From CAWDXG01 sp963822115 (lineage in GTDB: Bacteria; Myxococcota_A; Polyangia; Polyangiales; Polyangiaceae), in assembly GCA_963822115.1 (NCBI GenBank), contig CAWGGM010000020.1, positions 62,001-126,000 on the forward strand: a stretch of DNA of 64,000 nt. Reading direction: 5' to 3'. The notes beneath the pieces are model-generated. The model was not told the DNA's origin. It was given only the letters and a program-made list of their open reading frames with translations, and made no database searches. The stretch's first letter is position 1, and every line of letters starts with the position of its first letter. The position numbers and the translations under genes are program-made. Shown piece by piece: positions 18,542-26,900 of the stretch.

Positions 18542-18958
18542 ATGTCCGACGCCGAGCAGGACGCGGCCATTGTCGCCGCCAACGAGGCCTTCTACCGCGC
18601 CTTCACGCGCCGCGACAGCGACGCGATGGACGAGCTCTGGGCCCGCGCGCATCCGGTCGCGTGCATCCACCCGGGCTGGGCTGCGCTTTCTGGGCGCGCG
18701 CTGGTCATGACCAGCTGGCAACGGGTGCTCGAAAATCCGGAGTCGCCGCGCATCTCGTGTCTTGGCGCCAAAGTGCACCGGCTCGGCGACGTGGCGTTCG
18801 TGACGTGCTTCGAATCGGTGCAGGGCGCGATGCTGATCGCGACCAACGTGTTCGTGCGCGAAGACGGAACGTGGCGCATGGTGCACCACCAGGCCGGTCC
18901 GGTCGCGGACGAGATGTTGCAGGTCGAACAAGCGCCCGACCCGCGCTCGCTCAACTGA
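18542..18958 (+). CDS. SnoaL-like / NTF2-fold family protein
   Basis: 138 aa, the usual size for one NTF2-like domain. It opens with an amphipathic helix (AAIVAANEAFYRAFTRRDSDAMDELWA), then HPVACIHPGW, and ends with VREDGTWRMVHHQAGPV. This is the SnoaL_3 pattern seen in many small cytoplasmic proteins with limonene-hydrolase or polyketide-cyclase folds. The His and Trp near the end of the barrel are conserved, but the substrate cannot be inferred. It is a single gene with a leaderless-type promoter. Confidence 0.85.
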   Translation: MSDAEQDAAIVAANEAFYRAFTRRDSDAMDELWARAHPVACIHPGWAALSGRALVMTSWQRVLENPESPRISCLGAKVHRLGDVAFVTCFESVQGAMLIATNVFVREDGTWRMVHHQAGPVADEMLQVEQAPDPRSLN

Positions 18959-19000
18959 GGCGCACGCCTCCAGCGGAGCCGCGACAGAGTCCGCCCGCGA

Positions 19001-19715
19001 CTACGGGCATTCGCTGGCGCAGTCGGTGTGGAGGCAAGTGTGTCCCTCGTCGTAGAGCGCGACCGTCTTCTGGTCCATGCACTGCGAGCAGTACTGGTTC
19101 ATGCAGGTCGTGGGGTCCTGACCGGCGGTGCAGTTCTGGGCCATGCACTCTATCAAGCCCGCGCACGCGGTGTTCTCGGTGCAGGCCTCGACTGCGCTGC
19201 AGCACTTGTCTTGCATGCGGAGGTCGCAGGTCGAGCTGGCCGTTGTGACCTGCTTGCAGGTTGCGGTCGGTCCCGGCGCGCACGTGCCGCTGCCGCCCGT
19301 GCCACCGCCGCCCGCCGTGCCGCCGCTGCCGCCCGTGCCACCGCCGCCCGCCGTGCCGCCGCTGCCGCCCGTGCCGCCGCTGCCGCCGCTTGCGGAGCCT
19401 CCGGTTCCGTTCGTCTGCGACCAGCACACCGGAGTGCAGCGTGTTCTCGCAATTGTGGAGCCGTGTCTGGAAGCAGTTCGCCCATTCAGTGCAGCAGTGC
19501 GCTTCGGCGCATTGGCCACAGCTGTCGGCGGGCGCCTTGCACAGCGACGATGGACCGCTGCCCCCGTAGCCCGCCGCTGCGCTGCCGCCGCTGCTTGACG
19601 TTCCGCCGCTGCCCCCGGTGGGTGTCTGGACCTTGCCGCCACACGCCGCCAGGGCGACGAAGGCGGCGGCTGCAGGCCACCGCGCTACGCGGCGGCGTGT
19701 CGATTGTGCACGCAT
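19001..19715 (-). pseudogene. Cys-rich lipoprotein gene with a frameshift between about 19395 and 19450
   Basis: The first frame, from ATG 19715, gives a lipoprotein leader (lipobox LAACGG), a Gly/Ser linker and a Cys cluster (CGQCAEAHCCTEWANC). It then loses sense after HNCENT. The next frame supplies TNGTGGSASGGSGG, a long Gly-rich linker, and a second Cys domain (CKQVTTASSTCDL...DKCCSAVEAC...CLHTDCASECP) ending at 19001. One inserted or two deleted bases join the halves, the same direction of shift as in the genes at 10275-11322 and 16386-18429. The two Cys domains resemble each other, suggesting an internal duplication separated by the linker. Function unknown. Confidence 0.68.
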
Positions 19716-19761
19716 CGTTCACTCCTCCAGCCCCACCGCCCCGCTTCTACCTCCGGATACC

Positions 19762-20061
19762 ATGCCAGCAAAGCTACCCCATGGACAGCTCCACCGCGCC
19801 GCCGTTTTGCCGCGCTCCATCGCGGCCATCGGCTTTCCCTGCGCTCTCCCCACGAATACCCGCGTGCGCTTCGAGCGTCACCACCTGTCCGGCGGCAACT
19901 GGCCGGGCACGCTTTCGGAGCCCTTCGGACCAGTCGAGGCGGAGGATACGATCGGGGCAGTGCACGCGGCGAAGCTGGACGCCCAGTGGTCCAGCTTCTA
20001 CGAGATCGCGATCTTCGTCCCCGAGCGCCGTCAGCTGACGCTGTGCGTGCAGTGGAAATGA
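19762..20061 (+). CDS. Small hypothetical protein (doubtful)
   Basis: 99 aa from ATG 19762. The segment NTRVRFERHHLSGGNWPGTL and the end FYEIAIFVPERRQLTLCVQW look like ordinary coding sequence rather than an antisense shadow, and no better frame exists here. There is no signal peptide, membrane segment or recognised domain. The phrase pattern near the C-terminus could be the tail of a larger hydrolase, so a decayed fragment is possible. It lies between a divergent lipoprotein gene and the zinc-ribbon gene. Confidence 0.4.
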   Translation: MPAKLPHGQLHRAAVLPRSIAAIGFPCALPTNTRVRFERHHLSGGNWPGTLSEPFGPVEAEDTIGAVHAAKLDAQWSSFYEIAIFVPERRQLTLCVQWK

Positions 20062-20085
20062 GCTTTTCGCGCAGCGGGTAGGGAG

Positions 20086-20091
20086 TACGCT
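20086..20091 (+). promoter_or_regulatory. TACGCT -10-like element, leaderless spacing
   Basis: TACGCT ends 8 nt before ATG 20100 of the zinc-ribbon membrane protein gene, with no Shine-Dalgarno sequence between. Confidence 0.42.
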
Positions 20092-20099
20092 AGCTTGCC

Positions 20100-21365
20100 A
20101 TGTCGAGCCCCCGCTATGGCAGCCTCTCGGCGCGTACCGAGTGCAACCACTGCGGCGCGCCGCTGCCGCTGAACGTGCCCGCGCTCGAGACGAGCTGCGC
20201 GCAGTGCATGGGCAAGGTGATCGTGCCGGACGCGACCTGGGGCGCTATGTTGACCGACCTCGACGAGCAGCTGGAGGAGCTCGGCGAGGGGCAGGGGCGT
20301 ACCGTCAACGCGCTCATCAGCGGGCAGAAGCTCGTCTACAACATCAAGCGCGAGATGCCGCGCTGCGAGAAGTGCCACGCGCCGCTCGAGATTGCGAGGT
20401 GGCCGGTGGGGGCCTCGCGCAACTTCGCCTGCACCGAGTGCGGCGATCCGGCGAGCACCGAGCCGGCACCGGCATGGCTGGTCAAGACGGCGCCGAATGC
20501 GCGGCAGCTGTATCTGGTGCAGCCCGATCCGCGGCTTTCGGCTTCAAGCCTCGTGCCGCTTTCGCCAGCGGACGCGCCGCGGCCGGTCGCGCTGACCTGC
20601 CCGTCGTGCGGTGCCGGGCTTCGCATCAGCGTCGACCACCCGCGCATCACGCCCTGCAGCTACTGCGGCACCGATGTGTACCTGCCGGACGAAGTGTGGA
20701 GGCGGCTGCATCCGGTGAAGGTGGTCACGCCGTTCTACGTTCGCTTTGAAGGACAGACCCAGAAGGAGCGCGAGCGGGCGCTGCAGGCGGAGAACGCACG
20801 CTGGGCGCAGGCAGAGGCCGCGAAGGAAGCACGCCTGGCCGAGGTGCGCGACCAGGAGCACGAGCAAGAGGTTCTCGCTGCGGGGCGCACGGCCTGGCGC
20901 GTCGCGCTGCTGTTCGCAGCGAGCGCTGCCGCGCTGGTTGGCTGGGTCTGGATGCCCTGGCTCGCGCCCGGCGGTGGCGACCTCGGGGTGACCGGGGCGC
21001 TTCGGGTGCCGGGCATTGTGCTGCTCGGTATCGTCGCGGGGATCACCATGCTGGCTGCCGTGTACTACGGCTCCCGCGTGATCCAGCTGCGCTGCGAGCA
21101 GGGCTTCGACTACATGCTGTTCGTCACGTGGTTCTGGCTGCCCTTCTCGCTGGCATTTCCTTTCCTGGGGGCGCTGTTTGCCCTGGCGCGCACCCTCATC
21201 CTGTTTCGCGGCAAGTTCGGGGCTGCCACCATCACGAGCGGCAGCAGCACCAGCAGCTACGATGCGATGGACATCGGCAAGGCAGGCCACCCCGCCGCAT
21301 TCGTGTTCCTGGTCATCGCGGTCGCCCAGCCGCTCCTGTGCCTGGCAATTGGAATTGGGTTCTAG
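20100..21365 (+). CDS. Zinc-ribbon membrane protein, unknown function
   Basis: 421 aa. The N-terminal half carries three pairs of CxxC motifs: CNHC/CAQC, CEKC/CTEC and CPSC/CSYC, each a zinc-ribbon-like unit of about 40 residues. A charged, probably coiled-coil stretch rich in Ala/Glu/Arg (about residues 215-265) follows. Four hydrophobic helices (about 270-292, 303-325, 340-368 and 398-418) make the rest membrane-embedded. Stacked ribbons followed by membrane helices suggest a cytoplasmic scaffold or sensor attached to the inner membrane. It starts 38 bp after the doubtful small ORF. No named family recognised. Confidence 0.8.
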   Translation: MSSPRYGSLSARTECNHCGAPLPLNVPALETSCAQCMGKVIVPDATWGAMLTDLDEQLEELGEGQGRTVNALISGQKLVYNIKREMPRCEKCHAPLEIARWPVGASRNFACTECGDPASTEPAPAWLVKTAPNARQLYLVQPDPRLSASSLVPLSPADAPRPVALTCPSCGAGLRISVDHPRITPCSYCGTDVYLPDEVWRRLHPVKVVTPFYVRFEGQTQKERERALQAENARWAQAEAAKEARLAEVRDQEHEQEVLAAGRTAWRVALLFAASAAALVGWVWMPWLAPGGGDLGVTGALRVPGIVLLGIVAGITMLAAVYYGSRVIQLRCEQGFDYMLFVTWFWLPFSLAFPFLGALFALARTLILFRGKFGAATITSGSSTSSYDAMDIGKAGHPAAFVFLVIAVAQPLLCLAIGIGF

Positions 21366-21413
21366 GCGGCTCGGCCCCTTTACGCCCCCGTGGTCCGGCT
21401 TCACGATTCTGGT

Positions 21414-23630
21414 GTGACCAAGACGGCCTATCGCATCTGCACCCTCTGCGAAGCGACCTGCGGCGTGGCCGTCGAGCTCGACGGCGAAAGCGTGCGCACC
21501 GTGCGCGGCGATCCGGACGATCCGTTCTCGCGTGGGTTCATCTGTCCGAAGGCGTACGGCCTGAAGGCGCTGGAGGAGGATCCGGATCGGCTCAGGCGCC
21601 CGCTGCGCCGCACGCGCGGCGGCTTTTCGGAAATCGGCTGGGACGAGGCATTCGACGAGGCGATCGACAAGCTGCTCGAAGTCCGCGAGCACCACGGAGC
21701 CGACGCCGTCGCGACCTATCTCGGCAACCCGGTGGCGCACAGCCTGCACGCGATGCTGTACGGGCCGGTGCTGCAGAAGGCGCTCGGGACCAAACAGCGC
21801 TACAGCGCCTCGTCGGTCGATCAGCTGCCCAAGATGGTCAGCTCGGGGCTGATGTTCGGCGGCGGGCTGCTGGTGCCGGTTCCGGATGTCGATCGCACCG
21901 ACCGGTTGCTGGTTCTCGGCGGAAATCCACTGGTCTCGAATGGCAGCTTGATGACGGCGCCGGACATGCCGGGGCGGCTGCGCGCGCTGCGCGAGCGCGG
22001 CGGCAAGCTGGTCGTGATCGATCCGCGTCGCAGCGAAACCGCGAGCGTTGCCGACGAACACCACTTCATCCGGCCGGGCACCGACGCGCTGGTGCTGCTA
22101 GCGATGGTGCACGTGCTGTTCGAGGAGGGGCTGGTGCAGCTGGGGCACGCCGAAGGGCTGGTGCGCGGGCTCGACACGGTCCAGGCGGTTGCGGCGCGCT
22201 TCGCGCCGGAAACCGTCGCTTCGCGCACCGGCATCGACGCCGGGACCATACGCCGGCTCGCGCGCGAGCAGGCCGCGGCGGAGAGCGCCGCCTGCTACGG
22301 TCGCATCGGCACGACGTGCCAGCAGTTCGGGACGCTCTCGAGCTGGGCGGTCGATCTGGTCAACATCCTGACGGGCAATCTGGATCGCCCCGGTGGCGCG
22401 CTGTTCACCCGGCCTGCCGCCAACCGCGGTGGGAACCCCAGTCCCGAGAAGCGCGGGCGCGGCGTGAAGCTCGGTCGCTGGAAGAGCAGCGTGCGCGGCC
22501 TGCCCGAGATGTTCGGCGAGCTTCCCGTCGCCGCGCTCGCCGACGAGATCGAGGGTGGGGGAGTGCGGGCTCTGCTGACGATCGCCGGCAACCCGCTGAT
22601 CAGTGCGCCCAACGTAGACCGGCTGGACCAGGCCCTCGCCGGGCTCGACTTCATGCTGTCGGTCGACTTCTACCTGAACGAGACCACGCGCCACGCGCAG
22701 CTGATCCTGCCGCCGCCGTCGCCGCTCAGGCGCGACACCTACGACCTCGCGCTCTACCAGCTTGCCGTGCAGAACGTGGCGAAGTACTCGCTGCCCGCGC
22801 TGCCGCGTGCCGCCGACCACCCCGACGAGTGGCAGATCCTGCTGACGCTCGCCAAGGGGATGATGGGCATGCGCGAGATGGATCTCGCGACGGCCGACAA
22901 CTTCGTGCTCGCCACGCTGGTACAGGGCGAGGTTGGCGAAGACGGCGGTCGATGGCCGGGGCTGGATGCTTCGGAGGTGTTCGCCGCGCTCGGTACCGAG
23001 CCCGGGCCGGCGCGCATGCTCGATCTGTTCCTGCGCACGGGGCCATGGGGCGACGGCTTCGGCCGGCGCGAAGGCGGTCTGTCGCTCGACAAGCTACGAG
23101 ACAATCCGCACGGCCTGGTGCTCGGTCCGCTCGAGCCGTCACTGCCCGAAGTGCTGCGCACACCCGACCGGATGATCGATCTGGCGCCCGAGCTCGTCGT
23201 CCAGGACGTGGAGCGCCTCGAAGCCGCGCGTTTCGAGAGCGACGTCGTGCTGATCGGGCGCCGCCAGCTGCGCTCGAACAACTCGTGGATGCACAACCTG
23301 ACGCCGCTCGTGAAGGGACCCAGGCGCTGCACACTGCTGGTCAGTCCCGACGACGCGGCGCGCTTCGGTCTGGAGGACAACGCATCGGCGCGCGTCACCA
23401 GCCGCGTGGGCAGCGTGGTGGCACAGGTGTGCGTCAGCGACGAGATGATGCCCGGCGTCGTCTCGCTGCCGCACGGCTGGGGTCACGACAGGGACGGCAT
23501 GCGCCTCGGCGTCGCGCGCGAGCATGCCGGCGTGAACGTCAACCAGCTCTCCGACGACGCCCTGCTCGACGTTCCCAGCGCCAACGCCGCGCTCAACGGC
23601 GTGCCGGTGCGGCTGGAGCGCGTCGACTAG
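21414..23630 (+). CDS. Molybdopterin-dependent oxidoreductase (DMSO reductase superfamily)
   Basis: 738 aa from GTG 21414, giving TKTAYRICTLCEATCG at the N-terminus as is usual in this family; a GTG eight codons earlier is also possible. An N-terminal [4Fe-4S] motif (Cys9-x2-Cys12-x3-Cys16-x27-Cys44) precedes the bis-MGD-binding domains (LVLGGNPLVSNGS, VVIDPRRSETA, PGTDALVLLAM, ITGNLDRPGGALF-like ILTGNLDRPGG). The C-terminal molybdopterin-binding barrel includes LRSNNSWMHN and VSLPHGWGH. There is no Tat leader, so it is probably cytoplasmic. No electron-transfer subunit is adjacent, so substrate and partner cannot be named; the family includes formate dehydrogenase- and assimilatory reductase-like enzymes. 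Its stop shares CTAG with the convergent gene at 23627. Confidence 0.9.
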   Translation: MTKTAYRICTLCEATCGVAVELDGESVRTVRGDPDDPFSRGFICPKAYGLKALEEDPDRLRRPLRRTRGGFSEIGWDEAFDEAIDKLLEVREHHGADAVATYLGNPVAHSLHAMLYGPVLQKALGTKQRYSASSVDQLPKMVSSGLMFGGGLLVPVPDVDRTDRLLVLGGNPLVSNGSLMTAPDMPGRLRALRERGGKLVVIDPRRSETASVADEHHFIRPGTDALVLLAMVHVLFEEGLVQLGHAEGLVRGLDTVQAVAARFAPETVASRTGIDAGTIRRLAREQAAAESAACYGRIGTTCQQFGTLSSWAVDLVNILTGNLDRPGGALFTRPAANRGGNPSPEKRGRGVKLGRWKSSVRGLPEMFGELPVAALADEIEGGGVRALLTIAGNPLISAPNVDRLDQALAGLDFMLSVDFYLNETTRHAQLILPPPSPLRRDTYDLALYQLAVQNVAKYSLPALPRAADHPDEWQILLTLAKGMMGMREMDLATADNFVLATLVQGEVGEDGGRWPGLDASEVFAALGTEPGPARMLDLFLRTGPWGDGFGRREGGLSLDKLRDNPHGLVLGPLEPSLPEVLRTPDRMIDLAPELVVQDVERLEAARFESDVVLIGRRQLRSNNSWMHNLTPLVKGPRRCTLLVSPDDAARFGLEDNASARVTSRVGSVVAQVCVSDEMMPGVVSLPHGWGHDRDGMRLGVAREHAGVNVNQLSDDALLDVPSANAALNGVPVRLERVD

Positions 23631-26092
23631 TGGATCTGCTGGGCGCAGAAGCCGTTGACGCAGGAGTTGGTGGAGTCGCAGCAGTCGGCGGCGGTGGTGC
23701 ACTTTTCCTGCGGCTTGGAGCAGTTGCTGTTCGGTGGGGCGTTCGAGCAGATGAGCGCGCCGCCGTCGCCCGAGGGCTCGCAGTAGCCGTTGCAGCACTG
23801 GTCGCCCGATTGACATGACTTGCCGTCGGCACGGCACGGGTCGAGCACCCAGAAGCCGCGCGAGTTGCCGGCGAGGATCTCCTGCGCCGGCAGGTAGAAC
23901 GCGGGGTGACTCGGATCGGTGCCGGGCTTCGCGTTCAGATCGATGGCTGCGACCCAGAGCTTCTTGGTCGTCGCCTGCGCGAGATCGGTCGTGTCGTAGC
24001 TCGGCGGCCAGCTGCGCCACGGCACGGCGGTGAGCTGGTTGCCGTACATGCGGCGGCTGGTGAACACGACCCAGGCGTAGCCGCCGGCGACGACGGGCAG
24101 CACCGCGGGCTCGTAATCGAGCGTGGTGTCATCCCAGCCGGTCTCGTCGTACGAGCTCTGCGGATCGGACGCGCCGGCGATGCCGTGGTTGTTCGGTCCG
24201 ACGGGCAGATACGAGCTTGTGCCGTTCTTGCCGTTGATCGCGGCGAGCGCGACGGGCTGCGGCGAGCCGCCGGTGAGGTTCACCCACCACAGCTCGCTGC
24301 GGGCGCCGTTGCGCGTCACCATCACCGAGTCGGACAGGCTCGTGCGCAGCTCCTTCTCGAACACGATGCCGCTGTTGTCCGGCAGGAACACGGGGTAGCC
24401 GATGCGGTGTCCGGAGGCAGGCGAGAGCAGCGTCTGCAGGTTGGAGAACGCGTGGCTCTGCGCGTCGTAGTCGGCGACGATGATCGGACCGTGCACGTCC
24501 TGGGTGCTGCCGGTCACGTCGACGTAGGCGATCTTCTTGTCGTCGGGCGAGAACGACGGATAGCCGGCGGCTACGCCGGCGGGCAGACCGGATAGCGTGC
24601 CGCCCTGCGGCGACGCGCCGAACTGCCAGAACGAGCTCGTCGCCTTGCCGCCTTGGCTGTTCGTGATCGCGGGGTTGGTCGAGGACGGATCGATGGCGTT
24701 GGTGAGCGCGTACGAGCCGTCGCCGACCATGGCGGCCCAGCCGAACACGCCCTCCTGCGGGAGCTGCACGGCGGAGCCCTGCACGTCGGACGCCTGGAGG
24801 TCGTACAGGAAGCTGCGACCGTCGCCCGGCGTGCCCTGCTCGGACTGCGTCAGCAGCCAGCGCCCGCGCGAGGCGACCACGTGGCAGACGCGGCATCCGC
24901 TGTCGTCGGTGGGGATACCCTGGGCGTTGAGTGGGCTGTTCTCGCCGACGACCAGATGCGGACCGGTGTCGCCCGAGCGGATGCCGAGGATGGCGGCGCC
25001 CACGGGGTGACCGGCCGCGTCGGGATTGACCCAGTTCTTCACCAGCTGCGTGCCGTACGAGTTGTAGTAGACGGTACCCGTGAGTCGCGCCGGCGCGACG
25101 TTCCACGTCTCGGTGATCGGGCCATACGCCTTTCCGCCCTGCGCCACGTAGAGCTTCAGCGTGAGCTGGTCCACGGCGCCGCTCTGCGTCTTGCCGCCTG
25201 CGCTGTCGGTGGCCATCGCCCACACGTCCTGCGGGATCGGGTGGCGGATGAACTTGCCGCCGGTCTGCGACAGGATTGGCGGCTTGCCGAACGTGCCGCT
25301 GTACGAGAAGGAGCCGCTGGTGGTCGACAGATCGATGCGGATCGCGTCGGCATCGCCCGGCGTCCACTTCCACATGAGCAGCGGCGCAAGCATACCGCGA
25401 GGCCACACGGTCTTGTCGTAGGGGTAGAGCAACGTCAGGCCCTGGGCCGAGCCGGTGCCGGACGGGCTTTGCAGAGCGATCTGCGTCGATGCGTCGGTGA
25501 CCTTGCCGCCCAGCCCTTCGCCGCCCACGCCGCCCACGCCGCCGCCCGTCTTCAGATCGCCGACGCTGGCCGGCACCTGCGCCTGCTCGGCGCTGTTGTT
25601 CGGGTCGGCGCCGTTCTGCTGCGCCTCCAGCTTGACGAACACCTGACGCTGCAGCGTCTTGCCGCTCAGTCCTGCGGTGACCGTCACCAGTCCGCCGACC
25701 TTGCCCGTCGGCTTGAACGCCGCGCTGCTCGCCGACTGATTCGGCACGGTACCGATCTCGCCGCGGTCCACGCTCCAGCCGACGTTGACCGGCTTGCCGT
25801 TGACGGTCGCGGTGAACGTCACCGTCGGCGTCTGTTGGCCGGCGGTAACGGTGATCGTCTGCAGCGTACTGGGCTGCACGTCGAAGCCCTGCGCCGCGTC
25901 GCTGCCCCCGGAGTCGAACACCAGGCCGCCGTCGCTCCCCGCGGCGCCGTCTGGCGTCACGCCTGAATCGCCGTTGTCGTGGTGGTTCGAGTTGGAGGCG
26001 GTGCCGCCCCCGCTGCTGCAGGCTGCCATCGCGGCCGCGACGCACACGGAACACCACAAAACAAGGCCCAGACGCCGGAAGCTTCGCACCAT
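23627..26092 (-). CDS. Large lipoprotein with TolB/PD40-like propeller, single CxxCH heme motif and knottin-like C-terminal Cys clusters
   Basis: 821 aa. The lipobox is at MAACSS (about residue 25), followed by an Asp/Gly-rich linker. Residues about 75-155 form an Ig-like domain (VTAGQQTPTVTFTATVNGKP). A single heme-type motif CRVCH lies at about residue 405. The following propeller-like region has PSFSPDDKKIAYVDV, YPVFLPDNSGIVFEK and similar TolB/PD40 strands. The C-terminus has two compact knottin-like clusters (CQSGDQCCNGYC and CTTAADCCDSTNSC). It is probably an outer-surface protein; the single CxxCH could bind covalent heme. Its substrate is unknown. The stop overlaps the convergent oxidoreductase stop by 4 bp. 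Confidence 0.83.
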   Translation of the reverse strand: MVRSFRRLGLVLWCSVCVAAAMAACSSGGGTASNSNHHDNGDSGVTPDGAAGSDGGLVFDSGGSDAAQGFDVQPSTLQTITVTAGQQTPTVTFTATVNGKPVNVGWSVDRGEIGTVPNQSASSAAFKPTGKVGGLVTVTAGLSGKTLQRQVFVKLEAQQNGADPNNSAEQAQVPASVGDLKTGGGVGGVGGEGLGGKVTDASTQIALQSPSGTGSAQGLTLLYPYDKTVWPRGMLAPLLMWKWTPGDADAIRIDLSTTSGSFSYSGTFGKPPILSQTGGKFIRHPIPQDVWAMATDSAGGKTQSGAVDQLTLKLYVAQGGKAYGPITETWNVAPARLTGTVYYNSYGTQLVKNWVNPDAAGHPVGAAILGIRSGDTGPHLVVGENSPLNAQGIPTDDSGCRVCHVVASRGRWLLTQSEQGTPGDGRSFLYDLQASDVQGSAVQLPQEGVFGWAAMVGDGSYALTNAIDPSSTNPAITNSQGGKATSSFWQFGASPQGGTLSGLPAGVAAGYPSFSPDDKKIAYVDVTGSTQDVHGPIIVADYDAQSHAFSNLQTLLSPASGHRIGYPVFLPDNSGIVFEKELRTSLSDSVMVTRNGARSELWWVNLTGGSPQPVALAAINGKNGTSSYLPVGPNNHGIAGASDPQSSYDETGWDDTTLDYEPAVLPVVAGGYAWVVFTSRRMYGNQLTAVPWRSWPPSYDTTDLAQATTKKLWVAAIDLNAKPGTDPSHPAFYLPAQEILAGNSRGFWVLDPCRADGKSCQSGDQCCNGYCEPSGDGGALICSNAPPNSNCSKPQEKCTTAADCCDSTNSCVNGFCAQQIH

Positions 26093-26187
26093 GAAAGCAG
26101 CCTATGCCCAGGGCCTCGAGGGCGGCAAGCGGCGCCGGATCACTCCCCCGCTTGCCCGACAACTCGGCGATCTGCAAAAATCAGCGT

Positions 26188-26193
26188 TAGGAT
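26188..26193 (+). promoter_or_regulatory. TAGGAT -10-like element, leaderless spacing
   Basis: TAGGAT ends 7 nt before ATG 26201, favouring that start over the ATG at 26192, which overlaps the hexamer. Confidence 0.4.
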
Positions 26194-26200
26194 GGTCAGG

Positions 26201-26872
26201 ATGAAGACGCGCGCTTTCTGGTTGGCTTGTGCTGGGTTCGCGGGACTGCTCTTTGCCGGATGCGGAGGTTCGAGCAACACCTCGATCAACAGCGGAAGTG
26301 GCGGAACCGACGCTGGCACGTCGGGTAGCGGCGGCCAGAGCACCGGCGGCAGCGGCGGTTCGGCGGCGGGTGGCAGTGCTGGTACCGCGGCGGGCGGAAG
26401 CGGAGCTACGGCGGGCAGCGGCGGGACCGGTGCGACAGGCACGGGCGGCGGAAGCACGGGCGGCAGCGGCACGGGTGGTGCCAGCAGCGGCGGCGCGGGC
26501 GGAACGGCCAGTGGCGGCGCCGCGGGGGCAGGGGGTAGCGGCGGCGGCGTGGTGTTCGTCAACACCGGCAGCTGTCCGGACGCGGCGCCCAACATCGGCG
26601 ACACCTGCAACTCCACGGCGATCTGCTGCTATGCGGCGGGCGCTGCCCCGTTCGTGTGTCCGACCCAGACCGGCGGCAGCACCAGCAAGTGGAAAACCAT
26701 TCCGAACAAGTACTGCTGCCCCGCGTCGCAACCGACGACCGGCTCGGCCTGCAGCACGCCGGGTGCCGTCACCTGCTGCTATGGCGGCAACGGTTTCATC
26801 TGCGACACGCAGAACCAGCCCGACTCCTGGCAGCCCACCAACGGCTGCCCGACGCCGGCGCCGGGGCCGTAG
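26201..26872 (+). CDS. Gly-rich-linker lipoprotein with small Cys-rich C-terminal domain
   Basis: 223 aa. The leader has its lipobox at FAGCGG (about residue 20). Residues about 25-120 are an unusually long Gly/Ser/Ala/Thr linker. The mature domain (about 125-223) has paired Cys motifs (CPDAAPNIGDTC, ICCYAAG, FVCPTQ, YCCPASQ, ACSTPGAVTCCYG, FICDTQ), so it is small and disulfide-rich. The long linker would hold the domain away from the membrane. Divergent from the TolB-like gene across 108 bp. Function unknown. Confidence 0.78.
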   Translation: MKTRAFWLACAGFAGLLFAGCGGSSNTSINSGSGGTDAGTSGSGGQSTGGSGGSAAGGSAGTAAGGSGATAGSGGTGATGTGGGSTGGSGTGGASSGGAGGTASGGAAGAGGSGGGVVFVNTGSCPDAAPNIGDTCNSTAICCYAAGAAPFVCPTQTGGSTSKWKTIPNKYCCPASQPTTGSACSTPGAVTCCYGGNGFICDTQNQPDSWQPTNGCPTPAPGP

Positions 26873-26900
26873 GGGCGGCGCGTGAGGTGCGAGTCGCGGC

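Noticed and set aside
20544..22064. 506-aa minus ORF across the zinc-ribbon and oxidoreductase genes
   Set aside because: No domain; His/Arg/Ala-rich antisense shadow spanning two convincing plus-strand genes.
21128..23818. 896-aa plus-strand ORF overlapping the oxidoreductase and zinc-ribbon genes in another frame
   Set aside because: Arg/Ala/Gly-rich without domains; a frame shadow of two real genes in GC-rich DNA.
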